Shown here: positions 18,782 through 27,313 of the stretch, one piece after another | Layout: each line of letters begins with the position of its first letter | Numbering within the stretch: position 1 is the stretch's first letter | Assembly (NCBI GenBank): GCA_029243025.1 | Contig: JAQWSU010000042.1 | Coordinates: forward strand, 62,001-126,000 | Direction: 5' to 3' | DNA length: 64,000 nt | Source of the DNA: Pirellulaceae bacterium | GTDB taxonomy: Bacteria > Planctomycetota > Planctomycetia > Pirellulales > Pirellulaceae | Made by a program: the position numbers and the translations under genes | The notes under the pieces: generated by a model | Database searches by the model: none | Told to the model about the DNA's origin: nothing | The model's input: the letters and a program-made list of their open reading frames with translations, nothing else

Positions 18782-19250
18782 TTTTCTCTCCTGAGTTTGA
18801 GGTTTGCTCTCTTTGGGCTGAGGCCGCATTCTAACCCGAAAACTATTTGCTCGCATTGTTTCCCTTTCCGGCAGAGACGGTGGCCTGTTATTCTGTTGAG
18901 ATCGTCACAGTTTCATGCCGGTGGATAAGAGTGGAGTCAACAAAAGTCGGCTGGGGTTTGTGGCTGGAGTTTGTGGCTGGTAAGCGAATTCGCTTATGGC
19001 GAAGGTGGAAGGCTTGGGTTGTGGATTATCCAACGGTAACCGGCAACCGCGGGTTGAGGACACGTGTCTTCTCTGGAAAGGTAGGAGCCATCAAGCGGAT
19101 CGCATTTTGTGGTTGTGGTTGTGGTTTCCGTTCTGATTCGTTGTTGAAAGTAATTGACGTCCTGAAATCTAGGCGATACGATTCGTTCAGTTCGAACAAT
19201 CGAATCCCCGGGAAAATGAAATTGATTTCCCCCTCTTCCGAGCAGATTTT
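18782..19250. other. Intergenic region with 13-bp tandem repeats
   Basis: A 469-bp divergent gap between the Gfo/Idh gene and the esterase gene. No convincing ORF is seen. GGCTGGGGTTTGT (18949-18961) and GGCTGGAGTTTGT (18962-18974) are near-identical tandem copies followed by a third GGCTGG; a GTGGTTGTGGTT run lies near 19110. Promoters for both flanking genes should lie here. Confidence 0.5.
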
Positions 19251-20141
19251 ATGATCAGAAAATATCTTTTGATGGCCTGTGTTATCTCGATGAGTGGAAT
19301 TCAATCAGGGGCAAATGAGCCTCAGGAAACCCTGCTGCTTTGGACGGATTCGGCTCCCGGTGCGCTGGGCACCGCGGAAAAAGATCGGCCAAAACTGTCG
19401 GCTTATTTGCCTGCAAAGACGGAGGCAAACGGAGCTGGAATCGTCGTCTGCCCTGGTGGAGGCTATGGTGGCTTGGCGATGGGGCATGAAGGGCGTGAAA
19501 TTGCCGAATGGCTAAATGGAATGGGTGTCGCGGCTTTTGTGCTCGATTACCGGCATCGCGGAAAAGGTTACGGACATCCAGCTCCCATGCTTGATGTGCA
19601 ACGAGCGATCCGCCAGGTTCGTACCAACGCAGGTCGATGGAATGTCGACGCAAATCGTATTGGAGTGCTTGGGTTCTCTGCCGGAGGTCACTTGGCGTCG
19701 ACGGCTGGGACGCATTTTGATGCCGGGCACGCTGACGCGAAGGATCCAGTGGATCGATTGTCGTGTCGGCCCGATTTTATGGTGCTTTGTTATCCCGTGA
19801 TTGCCTTTGACGAACCTTTTACGCATCGAGGTTCTCAGAAGAATCTATTGGGTGAAAATCCAGCGGCTGATCTGGTTCTACAATTCTCGAATGAGAAACA
19901 GGTGAATGAGAAGACTCCACCGACATTCATGTTTCATACGGACGCAGATCGAGCCGTTCCTGCCGAAAATAGCACCGCCTTTTACGCCGCCTTGCGAAAG
20001 GCGAAAGTGCCTGCTGAACTCCATGTCTACGCGAACGGAAGACATGGCGTTGGGCTGGCCCGAGATATTCCCGGAACGTCAACCTGGTCGAAACGTTGTG
20101 AAGAGTGGATGTCTGCAGCGGGCTTCCTGGGGAATCACTAA
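19251..20141 (+). CDS. Secreted alpha/beta hydrolase (BD-FAE/acetyl-esterase type)
   Basis: A 296-aa protein with a signal peptide (about residues 1-21) and a canonical alpha/beta-hydrolase triad. The nucleophile Ser is in GVLGFSAGGHLA near residue 144, the Asp in HTDADRAVPAENS near residue 233 and the His in GRHGVGLA near residue 264. The VVCPGGGYGGLA segment near residue 70 is the oxyanion-hole motif (HGGG-like) of the esterase/lipase family related to carbohydrate acetyl and feruloyl esterases. It probably deacylates polysaccharide-derived substrates in the periplasm. Confidence 0.87.
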   Translation: MIRKYLLMACVISMSGIQSGANEPQETLLLWTDSAPGALGTAEKDRPKLSAYLPAKTEANGAGIVVCPGGGYGGLAMGHEGREIAEWLNGMGVAAFVLDYRHRGKGYGHPAPMLDVQRAIRQVRTNAGRWNVDANRIGVLGFSAGGHLASTAGTHFDAGHADAKDPVDRLSCRPDFMVLCYPVIAFDEPFTHRGSQKNLLGENPAADLVLQFSNEKQVNEKTPPTFMFHTDADRAVPAENSTAFYAALRKAKVPAELHVYANGRHGVGLARDIPGTSTWSKRCEEWMSAAGFLGNH

Positions 20142-20157
20142 GCTTACCCGGTTTAAA

Positions 20158-20185
20158 CCCCCGAACGACTCTTGGCGTTCGGGGG
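20158..20185. terminator. Strong hairpin between convergent genes
   Basis: CCCCCGAACG (20158-20167) and CGTTCGGGGG (20176-20185) form a perfect 10-bp stem with an 8-nt loop, 17 nt after the esterase stop and 80 nt after the end of the convergent BBP7 gene. No T-run follows on either strand, so it is only a candidate terminator or mRNA 3' stabiliser. Confidence 0.5.
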
Positions 20186-20266
20186 GACGAATCGGGGACT
20201 TAAACACCGCCTGTTCCCACGTTTTCTTTGCGGCAGCATCGCTTTTTCGGGGCGTGTGTTGGCAGC

Positions 20267-21505
20267 TTAAAAGGTCGCTTGCAAGCCGACCGTTGCTCCG
20301 TGGAAATAAAGTGTTCCACCGGTGTCTAAGACGGCGGAGCCAGGGGCGATCAGATCGGTTACTGGGATTTGATCGGGGGCGAGTGCGATACCGTCCAGAA
20401 ACATTACCTGGTAACCACCAATGACAGAGAATCCTGCACCCAGGTCGTAGACACCACGCAATCCCAATTCGCCTATAAAGCTAGTGTGGTCTGCGCTCGC
20501 GCTGATCCGATCTACGACGCTCGGACCGATTTGCGACAGAGCCGGTGCGTAGGTGTTTTGGTCTGCTGAGTTAAAGAGAATACCCGCTCGGATGATACTG
20601 TCGATGTGAAACGATCCCAGGGTGACAAGCTGGGCGTCTCCGCCAATCTGAAAACCATACATGTGGTTATTGGTGTCAATCGAATAGATGGGTTCGACAA
20701 TGGGAGCAATGGTAGAGGTGGCCAAGTCATCGCCAAATTCTACCCAACGAAAACCGGCCAGGACGGTGACGCATGAGGTGACTCGACGGCGAAAATTGAC
20801 TTCTAAGCTGTAGAGTTCGGATCCATAGTCGGCGCGAAAGATCGTGCCCGGTGCAGTGTTGGGGAAATTAATACCGGGGCCGATGAGAACTGGAGAAACA
20901 ATGTTTCCGCCCGGCTTGGATGTGTTCCACGAATCAATTCCAAAGAAGCCAATTCCGATGCCCCAACAACAGGCAGTCTCGTAGATTAAATTCAGGCGAG
21001 GTACCGCTCGATGATCAAACTCTAAGTTGTCGACATTGACAATCTCTTGGCCCGTGTTCTGGTCGGTCATTAAGGTAAACGAATCTGCGGTTGAACGACG
21101 CAAGAACATTGACTCGGCCCAAACGGTCCATCCGGAGCAGCAGCACAGGCATGGATCGCATGGTGACGAAAACGAACAGCTGTCACAGCCGGTTAGGCAA
21201 CTTCCGCATCCGGGCGCTTCGCACAAGCCGAGGGTCGAACAGCATTCCAGATTCAGATTGCACGGGTTTCCTGCACAGCAATCGTTTACACTCGGGGCAC
21301 AGGCACAACTAGCTTCGGTACCACAGTCAGATTCGCATCCGCAGTTTGGTTCGAGTTCGCAACCTGATTGATGTCCGCAGGGACGTTGGTGCGAGTCACC
21401 TTGAGTCATTTCGTTGATCGACCGTAAGTGAAAGTCCAGTGCACTGGCGCTTGCGGTCAACCAACAGAAGAGCCCGAGAATGAGTGGGATTGATGACTTT
21501 CTCAT
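20267..21505 (-). CDS. BBP7-family outer-membrane beta-barrel protein with Cys-rich N-terminus
   Basis: The 412-aa protein has AGGAG before its ATG and a signal peptide (about residues 1-23). Residues 42-126 hold roughly 22 cysteines, several in CxC or CC pairs. The segment from about 128 (WAESMFLRRS) to the end alternates polar and hydrophobic residues like a beta-barrel, with ETACCWGIGIGFFGIDSW and SLEVNFRRRV strands, and ends in a C-terminal Phe (VGLQATF), as outer-membrane barrels do. The pattern fits the planctomycete BBP7 family. The Cys-rich part could form disulfides or bind metal; the role is unknown. Confidence 0.82.
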   Translation of the reverse strand: MRKSSIPLILGLFCWLTASASALDFHLRSINEMTQGDSHQRPCGHQSGCELEPNCGCESDCGTEASCACAPSVNDCCAGNPCNLNLECCSTLGLCEAPGCGSCLTGCDSCSFSSPCDPCLCCCSGWTVWAESMFLRRSTADSFTLMTDQNTGQEIVNVDNLEFDHRAVPRLNLIYETACCWGIGIGFFGIDSWNTSKPGGNIVSPVLIGPGINFPNTAPGTIFRADYGSELYSLEVNFRRRVTSCVTVLAGFRWVEFGDDLATSTIAPIVEPIYSIDTNNHMYGFQIGGDAQLVTLGSFHIDSIIRAGILFNSADQNTYAPALSQIGPSVVDRISASADHTSFIGELGLRGVYDLGAGFSVIGGYQVMFLDGIALAPDQIPVTDLIAPGSAVLDTGGTLYFHGATVGLQATF

Positions 21506-21860
21506 GGATTTGGCTCCTGTCAGAGAGAGTCTGCCGGTCGCGCCGTCAGGGGCGTGACGTGAATTGACGGACCCAAAAGCCCGACGAGTGGGGCTAAGAG
21601 CAAAAGGAAAAGAGCTCGCGGGTGGCCGACGACCGGTATGGTGGGATTTGGGGAAGTGGTGTTATCTGTAGAATTGAATCGACCGTCGCGGTCCGCAAGG
21701 CGATGATTTTCACTACCGCCAAAACAATCGATAATTTCGGATGAAGTCAATCAACCGTTAAAGTTTCGCAGCGGGGGGGCGCGGCTGTCAGCTAGCGTTG
21801 TTGTCCGCGGGGGTCCGCACCGCATCGGGCCATCAAATTGATTCTCAGCGGGTTGCGTGT
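21506..21860. other. Intergenic region, no gene seen
   Basis: A 355-bp gap between two minus-strand genes. A 76-codon reading frame at 21520-21750 with a hydrophobic stretch is not supported by a ribosome site or a recognisable domain. The promoter and 5' UTR of the BBP7 gene are expected here. Confidence 0.4.
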
Positions 21861-22607
21861 CTAATTCTTGGCTTCGCGGGATCGTGAAGATCCGTAGGCT
21901 GCTGAGAACGCCACAATACCCAGGAGAGTCCAGATGGCGACTGTGGTCGGTTCTGGCACAACGCCCACGCTGAAGGAAAGATCGCTCACGGCAAATCCTT
22001 CCCAGTCCATTCCGCCTGACTCTTCCGGAATGTAGATCGAAATTCCGGAGATAAGATTCGCTCCGGTGTTTTCACCCACACTGTACTGATGCGTACCGGG
22101 TGAGAGATTGTTCATGCGTTCGACTGTCGATCCGTCGGCCGCGTAAGCTTCTATGACCGTGGGTGTGTTAACATCAAGGTCACCGAGATAAAAACAAACA
22201 TGGCTGACCGGTTTGTCGAATAGGATCGCCAATGGAGTCGTGAAGTATTTCCCTTCGACTGAACCGCCTACGACGATATTGGTCGGCAGCGAGAGATCGA
22301 AGAGTGTTTCGACATTCGGTGCATTGGCTGCGAGTTGTAAGGGCCCCGTAGGGATGTTGTTGTTGAGTGTGTTGTTTGTGCTGCCAACCGTTTGTCCTGC
22401 GAGCACGCTTCCCATACTCACCGTGACGCTCTCGTAGATCGGCGCGCCGGATACCGTGTATTGAGGATTGATAACGCCGATTTTGTCGAAAACGACGTCT
22501 GTATACTGGTCGCAATCGCCCAGTGAACCAGTGGAGACTGCGGACCAAGCTGGAAGGTTAATGAGCAGGAGTGCGAGGATGGCAGCGAGTGGTAAACGAT
22601 ATTTCAT
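21861..22607 (-). CDS. PEP-CTERM sorted exported protein
   Basis: A 248-aa protein with a signal peptide (about residues 1-22) and a C-terminal sorting tail: VVPEPTTVAIW near residue 215, a hydrophobic helix and a basic SSRSRE end. PEP-CTERM tails are recognised by exosortase/archaeosortase-type enzymes that anchor or release proteins at the surface; the sorting enzyme is not in this window. The middle is beta-rich and Gly/Thr/Asn-rich, with two Cys. The ATG at 22607 gives the signal peptide; an in-frame extension to 22733 is unlikely. Confidence 0.85.
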   Translation of the reverse strand: MKYRLPLAAILALLLINLPAWSAVSTGSLGDCDQYTDVVFDKIGVINPQYTVSGAPIYESVTVSMGSVLAGQTVGSTNNTLNNNIPTGPLQLAANAPNVETLFDLSLPTNIVVGGSVEGKYFTTPLAILFDKPVSHVCFYLGDLDVNTPTVIEAYAADGSTVERMNNLSPGTHQYSVGENTGANLISGISIYIPEESGGMDWEGFAVSDLSFSVGVVPEPTTVAIWTLLGIVAFSAAYGSSRSREAKN

Positions 22608-22818
22608 CGAGAGGGTTCCCGACAGGCTTAGGATATTGATCAACGTCGACTTCGAACCCCATAGTAAATCCAAACATTGGGATCGCAATCCTAAAAACGT
22701 GCATTGTTGTACCGTGTACGTATCTTGAATCACTGCTTGTCAACGGTTCGTAGCGTTGTATCAAGATGGTTTGACAGACAAGTGATTTTGATGTCGGTTC
22801 ACAGTCTGAATTCGGTGG

Positions 22819-24042
22819 TTAGTTCAATGTTCGAGCTGCAGCATGGCGTTCCCCCTCACTGCGTTCCCCCTCACTGCGTTCCACCTGTTGTCGAATGGAC
22901 CAGAGTCGATCTCGGCAGGAGACAAACGCATTCATGATCCGCGGATCAAAATGTTTTCCTTTTTCCTGCAACATCATTTTGAGACATGCGTCGGGCATGA
23001 AAGCAGATTTGTAGGGTCGACTGCTACTCAGAGCATCGAATACATCGGCTACCGCGGTGATTCGAGCTTCGATAGGAATGGCTTCGCCTGCGAGTCCTCT
23101 TGGGTATCCCGTTCCATCCCATCGCTCGTGATGACAGAGAGCTATTTGAGCGGCAATTCTCAACAGGGTTGTGTCCGGCGAGTTTCGATTCGCTGCGACA
23201 GTTCGGTAATGACCGAGAGTTCGCCATTTTGAATCCATCGCAGAGTGAATGATATCCCTTCCGAATTCACAATGACGCATCATGTGTAAATACTCCTTCT
23301 CCGTGAGTTCGCTCGGCTTCAGGAGAATGAGATCTGGAATTTGGATTTTACCCACATCGTGCAGGAGGGCGGCTTGTTCGAGCAGTTGAACTTGATTCGG
23401 ATCGAAGCCGAGTTGTTCACTGATTGCTCCCACATATAGACCAACTCGGAGTAGGTGGAGATGCGATTCGGCGTTTGAATGTTCTCCTGCTCGGGCAAGA
23501 CAAAATAATAGATCCTGTCGGGATGCCATTAAATGTTCGATTTGATCCTGGGTAATTGAATCGGATGGCGTGGAAGCCAAGGTCCTGCTCCATCGCAAGC
23601 GAGGGTTCGAGATCGCCTGGACTCGAGCGATGAGGTCGATGTCATGAAACGGGCGGTCGATGAAGTGATTGAATCCCAGTCGAAGAGCTTGTTGTTTCGA
23701 GTCCGTGTCGAGCGAGTCGAAGACCAAGAGCACGGGAAGTTCATGCGGGCAGATGTCATCAAGGAAAGCAAGTTCTTCGGAAGTTTCTTTCGCTTGTCTC
23801 ACATTCAAGATAAGTAAATCAGGGGTTTCGTCCTCGGACGGTATTTCAATAGCGGATGGCTCGCTCAACTTTCGCAGCGTTGCAACCGATCTTACAGCGC
23901 CGAGGATTTGGAGGATTCGGTCCTCTTCCCCGTGGTCAAAACCGAGCAATATCAGGGACTTCAACGGAAGTTCGGTGGTCGAACTTTCGCGTGATTCCTC
24001 GGCTTGATAGTCGACCGATTCTTTTACGGACTTAGAAGGCAT
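22819..24042 (-). CDS. HD-GYP domain protein with degenerate receiver domain
   Basis: A 407-aa cytoplasmic protein. Residues about 28-145 resemble a response-regulator receiver, but the phosphoacceptor Asp position is Asn (LLILNV, near residue 78) and the conserved Lys is Arg (FIDRPF), so it is probably not phosphorylated normally. Residues about 190-385 form an HD-GYP phosphodiesterase domain with LLHDVGKIQIPD (near 227) and HHERWDGTGYP (near 304) intact. HD-GYP enzymes degrade cyclic di-GMP. The C-terminus contains a duplicated SEGER unit from a 15-bp DNA repeat. It stands alone. Confidence 0.87.
   Translation of the reverse strand: MPSKSVKESVDYQAEESRESSTTELPLKSLILLGFDHGEEDRILQILGAVRSVATLRKLSEPSAIEIPSEDETPDLLILNVRQAKETSEELAFLDDICPHELPVLLVFDSLDTDSKQQALRLGFNHFIDRPFHDIDLIARVQAISNPRLRWSRTLASTPSDSITQDQIEHLMASRQDLLFCLARAGEHSNAESHLHLLRVGLYVGAISEQLGFDPNQVQLLEQAALLHDVGKIQIPDLILLKPSELTEKEYLHMMRHCEFGRDIIHSAMDSKWRTLGHYRTVAANRNSPDTTLLRIAAQIALCHHERWDGTGYPRGLAGEAIPIEARITAVADVFDALSSSRPYKSAFMPDACLKMMLQEKGKHFDPRIMNAFVSCRDRLWSIRQQVERSEGERSEGERHAAARTLN
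22846..22890. repeat. 15-bp tandem repeats in the HD-GYP C-terminus
   Basis: GCGTTCCCCCTCACT is present exactly at 22846-22860 and 22861-22875, with a degenerate third copy at 22876-22890. In the minus-strand gene this encodes SEGER repeats (ERSEGERSEGER) just before the stop. The length is a multiple of three, so copy-number changes keep the frame. Confidence 0.85.
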
Positions 24043-24559
24043 CTCGAAACTCGAGAGTGATCAGGGAAATGGGGAATGGCTGTATGAAGCTGAGGCTCGT
24101 TTGCCCTCTTTCGATGGTATTCATTTTTTCGGGACAAACTTTAGGCCGGAAGCAATAATTTCGGACGGATACGACAGACGTGTCGATTGTGCGGCCTCCG
24201 GGAGTGGGTTGCCGTTTGGTTGTCAATTAAGTTCAGGATCCATGATCTGAGTGGGATGCTATTTCAAACGACAGAGTGTACGGGCAAACTGCCGATAATC
24301 CTTGGGCCCGGATGACGACTTGCCTCTCGTTTTATCTCAGGATAAGGCGGAACAATACTTGTCAGGTTAAGGCTAGTTTACTTTGCTTTTCAGCCGAGGC
24401 GGAACTGTGACGGCTTCTTCGATGCAGTCGTTACGATCCGCACCGTCCTTGAGGTCAGTCGCTGTCAAAAGGCTACATGACCTAAGTTTTTTAGTGCTTT
24501 GTCGTTGTTTCCAACGCGTGAATCGTTGATCTCTGTCGCTGTTGTCAGGTGCCGGCCTT
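24043..24559. other. Intergenic region upstream of the export-like cluster
   Basis: A 517-bp divergent gap between the HD-GYP gene and the first adaptor gene. No coding pattern, repeat or convincing riboswitch is visible. Promoters for both directions should lie here. Confidence 0.4.
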
Positions 24560-25396
24560 ATGTTGATTCGCTTTGTACTTCCCTCTTTGCTTCTCGTTGT
24601 TGCTTTTTCCGTTGAAGGGAAAGGCCAGTCCGAGGCGGATGCCTTTACCGAACCCTTTCAGGAACTCGAATTGGCTGTGAGCGATGCAGGCGTGCTTACG
24701 GAGGTGAATGTGTGCGCCGGTGAGCCCGTCAAGGCGGGGCAAGTTCTAGCGAAATTGGATAGCAGTGTATTGGCCGCATCCTTGGAGATCTCGCAAGCAA
24801 AATCCAGGTTCGTTGGGGCTCTTGATGCGGCGGTGGCTGAACGAGATCTGCGTGAAAAACAGTTTCGCCAGCTTGACAATCTTTACGGTCGAGGTCATGC
24901 GACCGAACGCGAGTTGGAACGAGCCCAGACCGATTATCAGATCTCCAAAGCACGGGTGGCGATGGCTCGAGAGGAATTGTTTTTACATCGATTAGAGTGC
25001 AAACGTATCGAAGCTCAGATTGAACGTCGAAGAATCCGCAGTCCAATTAATGGCATTGTCAGCGACGTTGCCAAGCAGGTGGGTGAATTCTTTTCCCCGA
25101 CGGACCCGCACCTAATGACGATCGTTCAATTGGGGAAGTTGCGTGCGAAGTTTTCGCTGACACCAGGGGAGTCGGCGGGCATCAAGGTCGGCGATCAGAT
25201 TTCCCTGCGGGTGACCCAACCGACACGAGAGGTAATCGCCAGAGTGGAGGCGGTCTATCCTGTGGTTGATGCAAAAAGCGGAACTCGAATTATCTCAATG
25301 GTGATAGATAACTCGCAGCGAAAAGTTAGAAGTGGCGATCGGTGTTTCATGAAAATTAATCGTAACGGTGGGAAAACAAGGTACACGGGGAATTAA
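24560..25396 (+). CDS. HlyD-type periplasmic adaptor subunit (small)
   Basis: The 278-aa protein has a signal peptide (about residues 1-22). A split biotinyl-lipoyl-like domain comes in two halves: residues about 38-68 (GVLTEVNVCAGEPVKAGQVL) and the second half after residue 155 (RRIRSPINGIV). An alpha-helical hairpin rich in Glu, Arg and Gln (about 70-150) lies between, and a short beta-barrel follows. This is the fold of membrane-fusion proteins that link an inner-membrane pump to a TolC-type channel. It is the first of three adaptor-like genes on the same strand, 57 bp before the next. A TTG 18 nt upstream (24542) is an alternative start. Confidence 0.82.
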   Translation: MLIRFVLPSLLLVVAFSVEGKGQSEADAFTEPFQELELAVSDAGVLTEVNVCAGEPVKAGQVLAKLDSSVLAASLEISQAKSRFVGALDAAVAERDLREKQFRQLDNLYGRGHATERELERAQTDYQISKARVAMAREELFLHRLECKRIEAQIERRRIRSPINGIVSDVAKQVGEFFSPTDPHLMTIVQLGKLRAKFSLTPGESAGIKVGDQISLRVTQPTREVIARVEAVYPVVDAKSGTRIISMVIDNSQRKVRSGDRCFMKINRNGGKTRYTGN

Positions 25397-25453
25397 GCAC
25401 TGGCGGTGCACAACTCAGTGTCGACAAGTGGATTGAGGGATGAAGGAGCGCGG

Positions 25454-27313
25454 ATGAGCCAAAGCTCGGTTAAAACCATTCCGAAGCGAAGGGTTGCCTC
25501 AGCGGGTGAGTCTTCCTTTGACGTGCGCCAGTTGGGACTTCACCTTGAGGAAGTGCTGGGCTCAGCCACATCCGAGGTAGAGGCGATTGAATCGTTGCTG
25601 CAGTTAGCCTTGCAACTCATGCGCGCGAACATGGTGCTCTACTTCGACGCGGATTCAACGGGCCAGCTGTCCAGTTATCCAACTGGCCAATTTCCAGCAG
25701 TTGTTGCCGAGCCTCTGCTGAATCAACTCTACTCGCTTGCCGTGATGACACAGGAAACGGCAACGGTGCAAATTGCTCGCGTTGAACAGGCAGGAGAAGT
25801 GATCGCGGTAGCGGTGCCGGTCTTCCGTTCAGATCAGATCAAGGAAGTCATGTTGGTGGTTATCGACAGTAGTGGCGACCTGCAACAACGACTCACGGAG
25901 CTTGTGCAAGTGGCACAATTGGTGGCGGCCTTTGCCGGGCAATGGCGGGGTCGTTTTGTCGCTTTGAAGTCAGGCCATGAACAGAGTCAATGGAGTCGCT
26001 TCAGTCGGGCAATGGTTGCTGCTGGGGAGGTTGAACGATTTGACTCGGCCGTCAGCAAGCTGGCCGATGGTGTGCAGGAATTCTATCAAGCCTCATGCGT
26101 TGCTGTCGGATTGCGGCGGTCAGGTGGACTTGTGAAGCTCCTGGCGATCTCGAATGGATTGCAGTTTGACAGGTCCTCCGAGCTGACCAAACGATTGGAA
26201 GCGGTCATGGCAGAGGTCCTGGTGATGAACGGTGATCGAACTGTGGCAGGTGAGGCGGTGGGGCGTAAAACCCATGCGTTAGAAGAATTGGAAAAGAGTC
26301 TGAATGTTCGCTCAATCTATCGCGCCACGCTCAGAAATGGTCAAGGCGATCTGGTCGGGGCTTTTGTCGTCGCGCGTGACGAGCCGATTGCCGGGGAGGA
26401 TCAGCAAGGTGCAGAACTTATCGAGCGATTATTGGGGCACGAAGTGGATTTGTTGAATCGATCCAGGCCTGGCGTTTTCGCCGGGGCCAGAAATCGCCTT
26501 CATCGCCTCTCGAGTGCCTCGAAACGGGGCATCATCACACTTGGCATTCTGGCCATGTTGTTGTTGTTTGTCATGCCCGTTCCCCACCGAATTATTGGCC
26601 GTTCTGAGATTCAACCTGTCGCTCGGCGATTCGTTGCAGCTCCGTACGAAGGTCGGTTAGAGGCCGCATTCGTTGAGCCAGGGGACGTGGTTGAAAAAGG
26701 CCAAACCGTTGCACGAATGGATGCTCGTGAAATTCGTCTTGAACGGGCCGCGGTGGAGGCGGATCTCGTTCGTTCGATGAAGCAGCGCGACACATCGATG
26801 GCGAATGGTGATGCAGTAGGAACTCAAATGGCCGAGTTTGAAGGGGACCGTTTACGGCTTAAGCTCCAATTGCTGCAAGAACGGATGGATCACTTGGAGG
26901 TCAAGAGTCCTACGGATGGGATGGTAATCAGTGGAGATCCGAGGAAATTGGAAGGCTCGCGTCTGAGGATCGGCCAGACGCTGGTGGAGGTTAGTCCCCT
27001 GGGGAAGAATGTTTTGGAAGTCGCCATCCCCGATGAAGACATCTCTCATGTCAAAGTAGGACAAGAAGTCGCTTTTCGATTGGAAGCTCTGCCCTATTCC
27101 GACTTTGGAGGGGTGATCGCCAGTCTTCAGCCACGATCGGTGCAACAGGACTCTGCGAACGTGTTTTTGGCAGAGGTTACGATCCATGGCGAGACTGAAA
27201 TGCTCCGACCCGGGATGCGTGGTCGAGCCAAAATTATGGCGGCCAACCGATCACTGGCCTGGGTGCTTTTTCACCGAGCCTGGGAAAACGTCTTTTTCAG
27301 AATGGGGTGGTGA
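25454..27313 (+). CDS. GAF-like/HlyD-type fusion adaptor protein
   Basis: The 619-aa protein starts at an ATG with GGAG 5 nt upstream. Residues about 25-340 look like two GAF-type sensory domains, with AIESLLQLALQLMRANMVLYF and a second unit around 190-340 including LVGAFVVARDEP. A transmembrane helix (about 358-378) follows, then a periplasmic HlyD-like part with lipoyl halves (EGRLEAAFVEPGDVVEKGQTV and LEVKSPTDGMVIS) and a beta-barrel. Cytoplasmic GAF domains joined to a periplasmic adaptor could couple export to a signal. The gene overlaps the next one by a GTGA start/stop, suggesting translational coupling. Confidence 0.8.
   Translation: MSQSSVKTIPKRRVASAGESSFDVRQLGLHLEEVLGSATSEVEAIESLLQLALQLMRANMVLYFDADSTGQLSSYPTGQFPAVVAEPLLNQLYSLAVMTQETATVQIARVEQAGEVIAVAVPVFRSDQIKEVMLVVIDSSGDLQQRLTELVQVAQLVAAFAGQWRGRFVALKSGHEQSQWSRFSRAMVAAGEVERFDSAVSKLADGVQEFYQASCVAVGLRRSGGLVKLLAISNGLQFDRSSELTKRLEAVMAEVLVMNGDRTVAGEAVGRKTHALEELEKSLNVRSIYRATLRNGQGDLVGAFVVARDEPIAGEDQQGAELIERLLGHEVDLLNRSRPGVFAGARNRLHRLSSASKRGIITLGILAMLLLFVMPVPHRIIGRSEIQPVARRFVAAPYEGRLEAAFVEPGDVVEKGQTVARMDAREIRLERAAVEADLVRSMKQRDTSMANGDAVGTQMAEFEGDRLRLKLQLLQERMDHLEVKSPTDGMVISGDPRKLEGSRLRIGQTLVEVSPLGKNVLEVAIPDEDISHVKVGQEVAFRLEALPYSDFGGVIASLQPRSVQQDSANVFLAEVTIHGETEMLRPGMRGRAKIMAANRSLAWVLFHRAWENVFFRMGW

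Noticed and set aside
20158-20185. Bidirectional terminator with certainty
   Set aside because: The stem is strong but lacks a T-run on either strand, so it is listed only as a candidate.
21520-21750. 76-codon minus-strand frame before the BBP7 gene
   Set aside because: It has a hydrophobic run but no signal-like start or ribosome site, and sits where the BBP7 5' UTR is expected.
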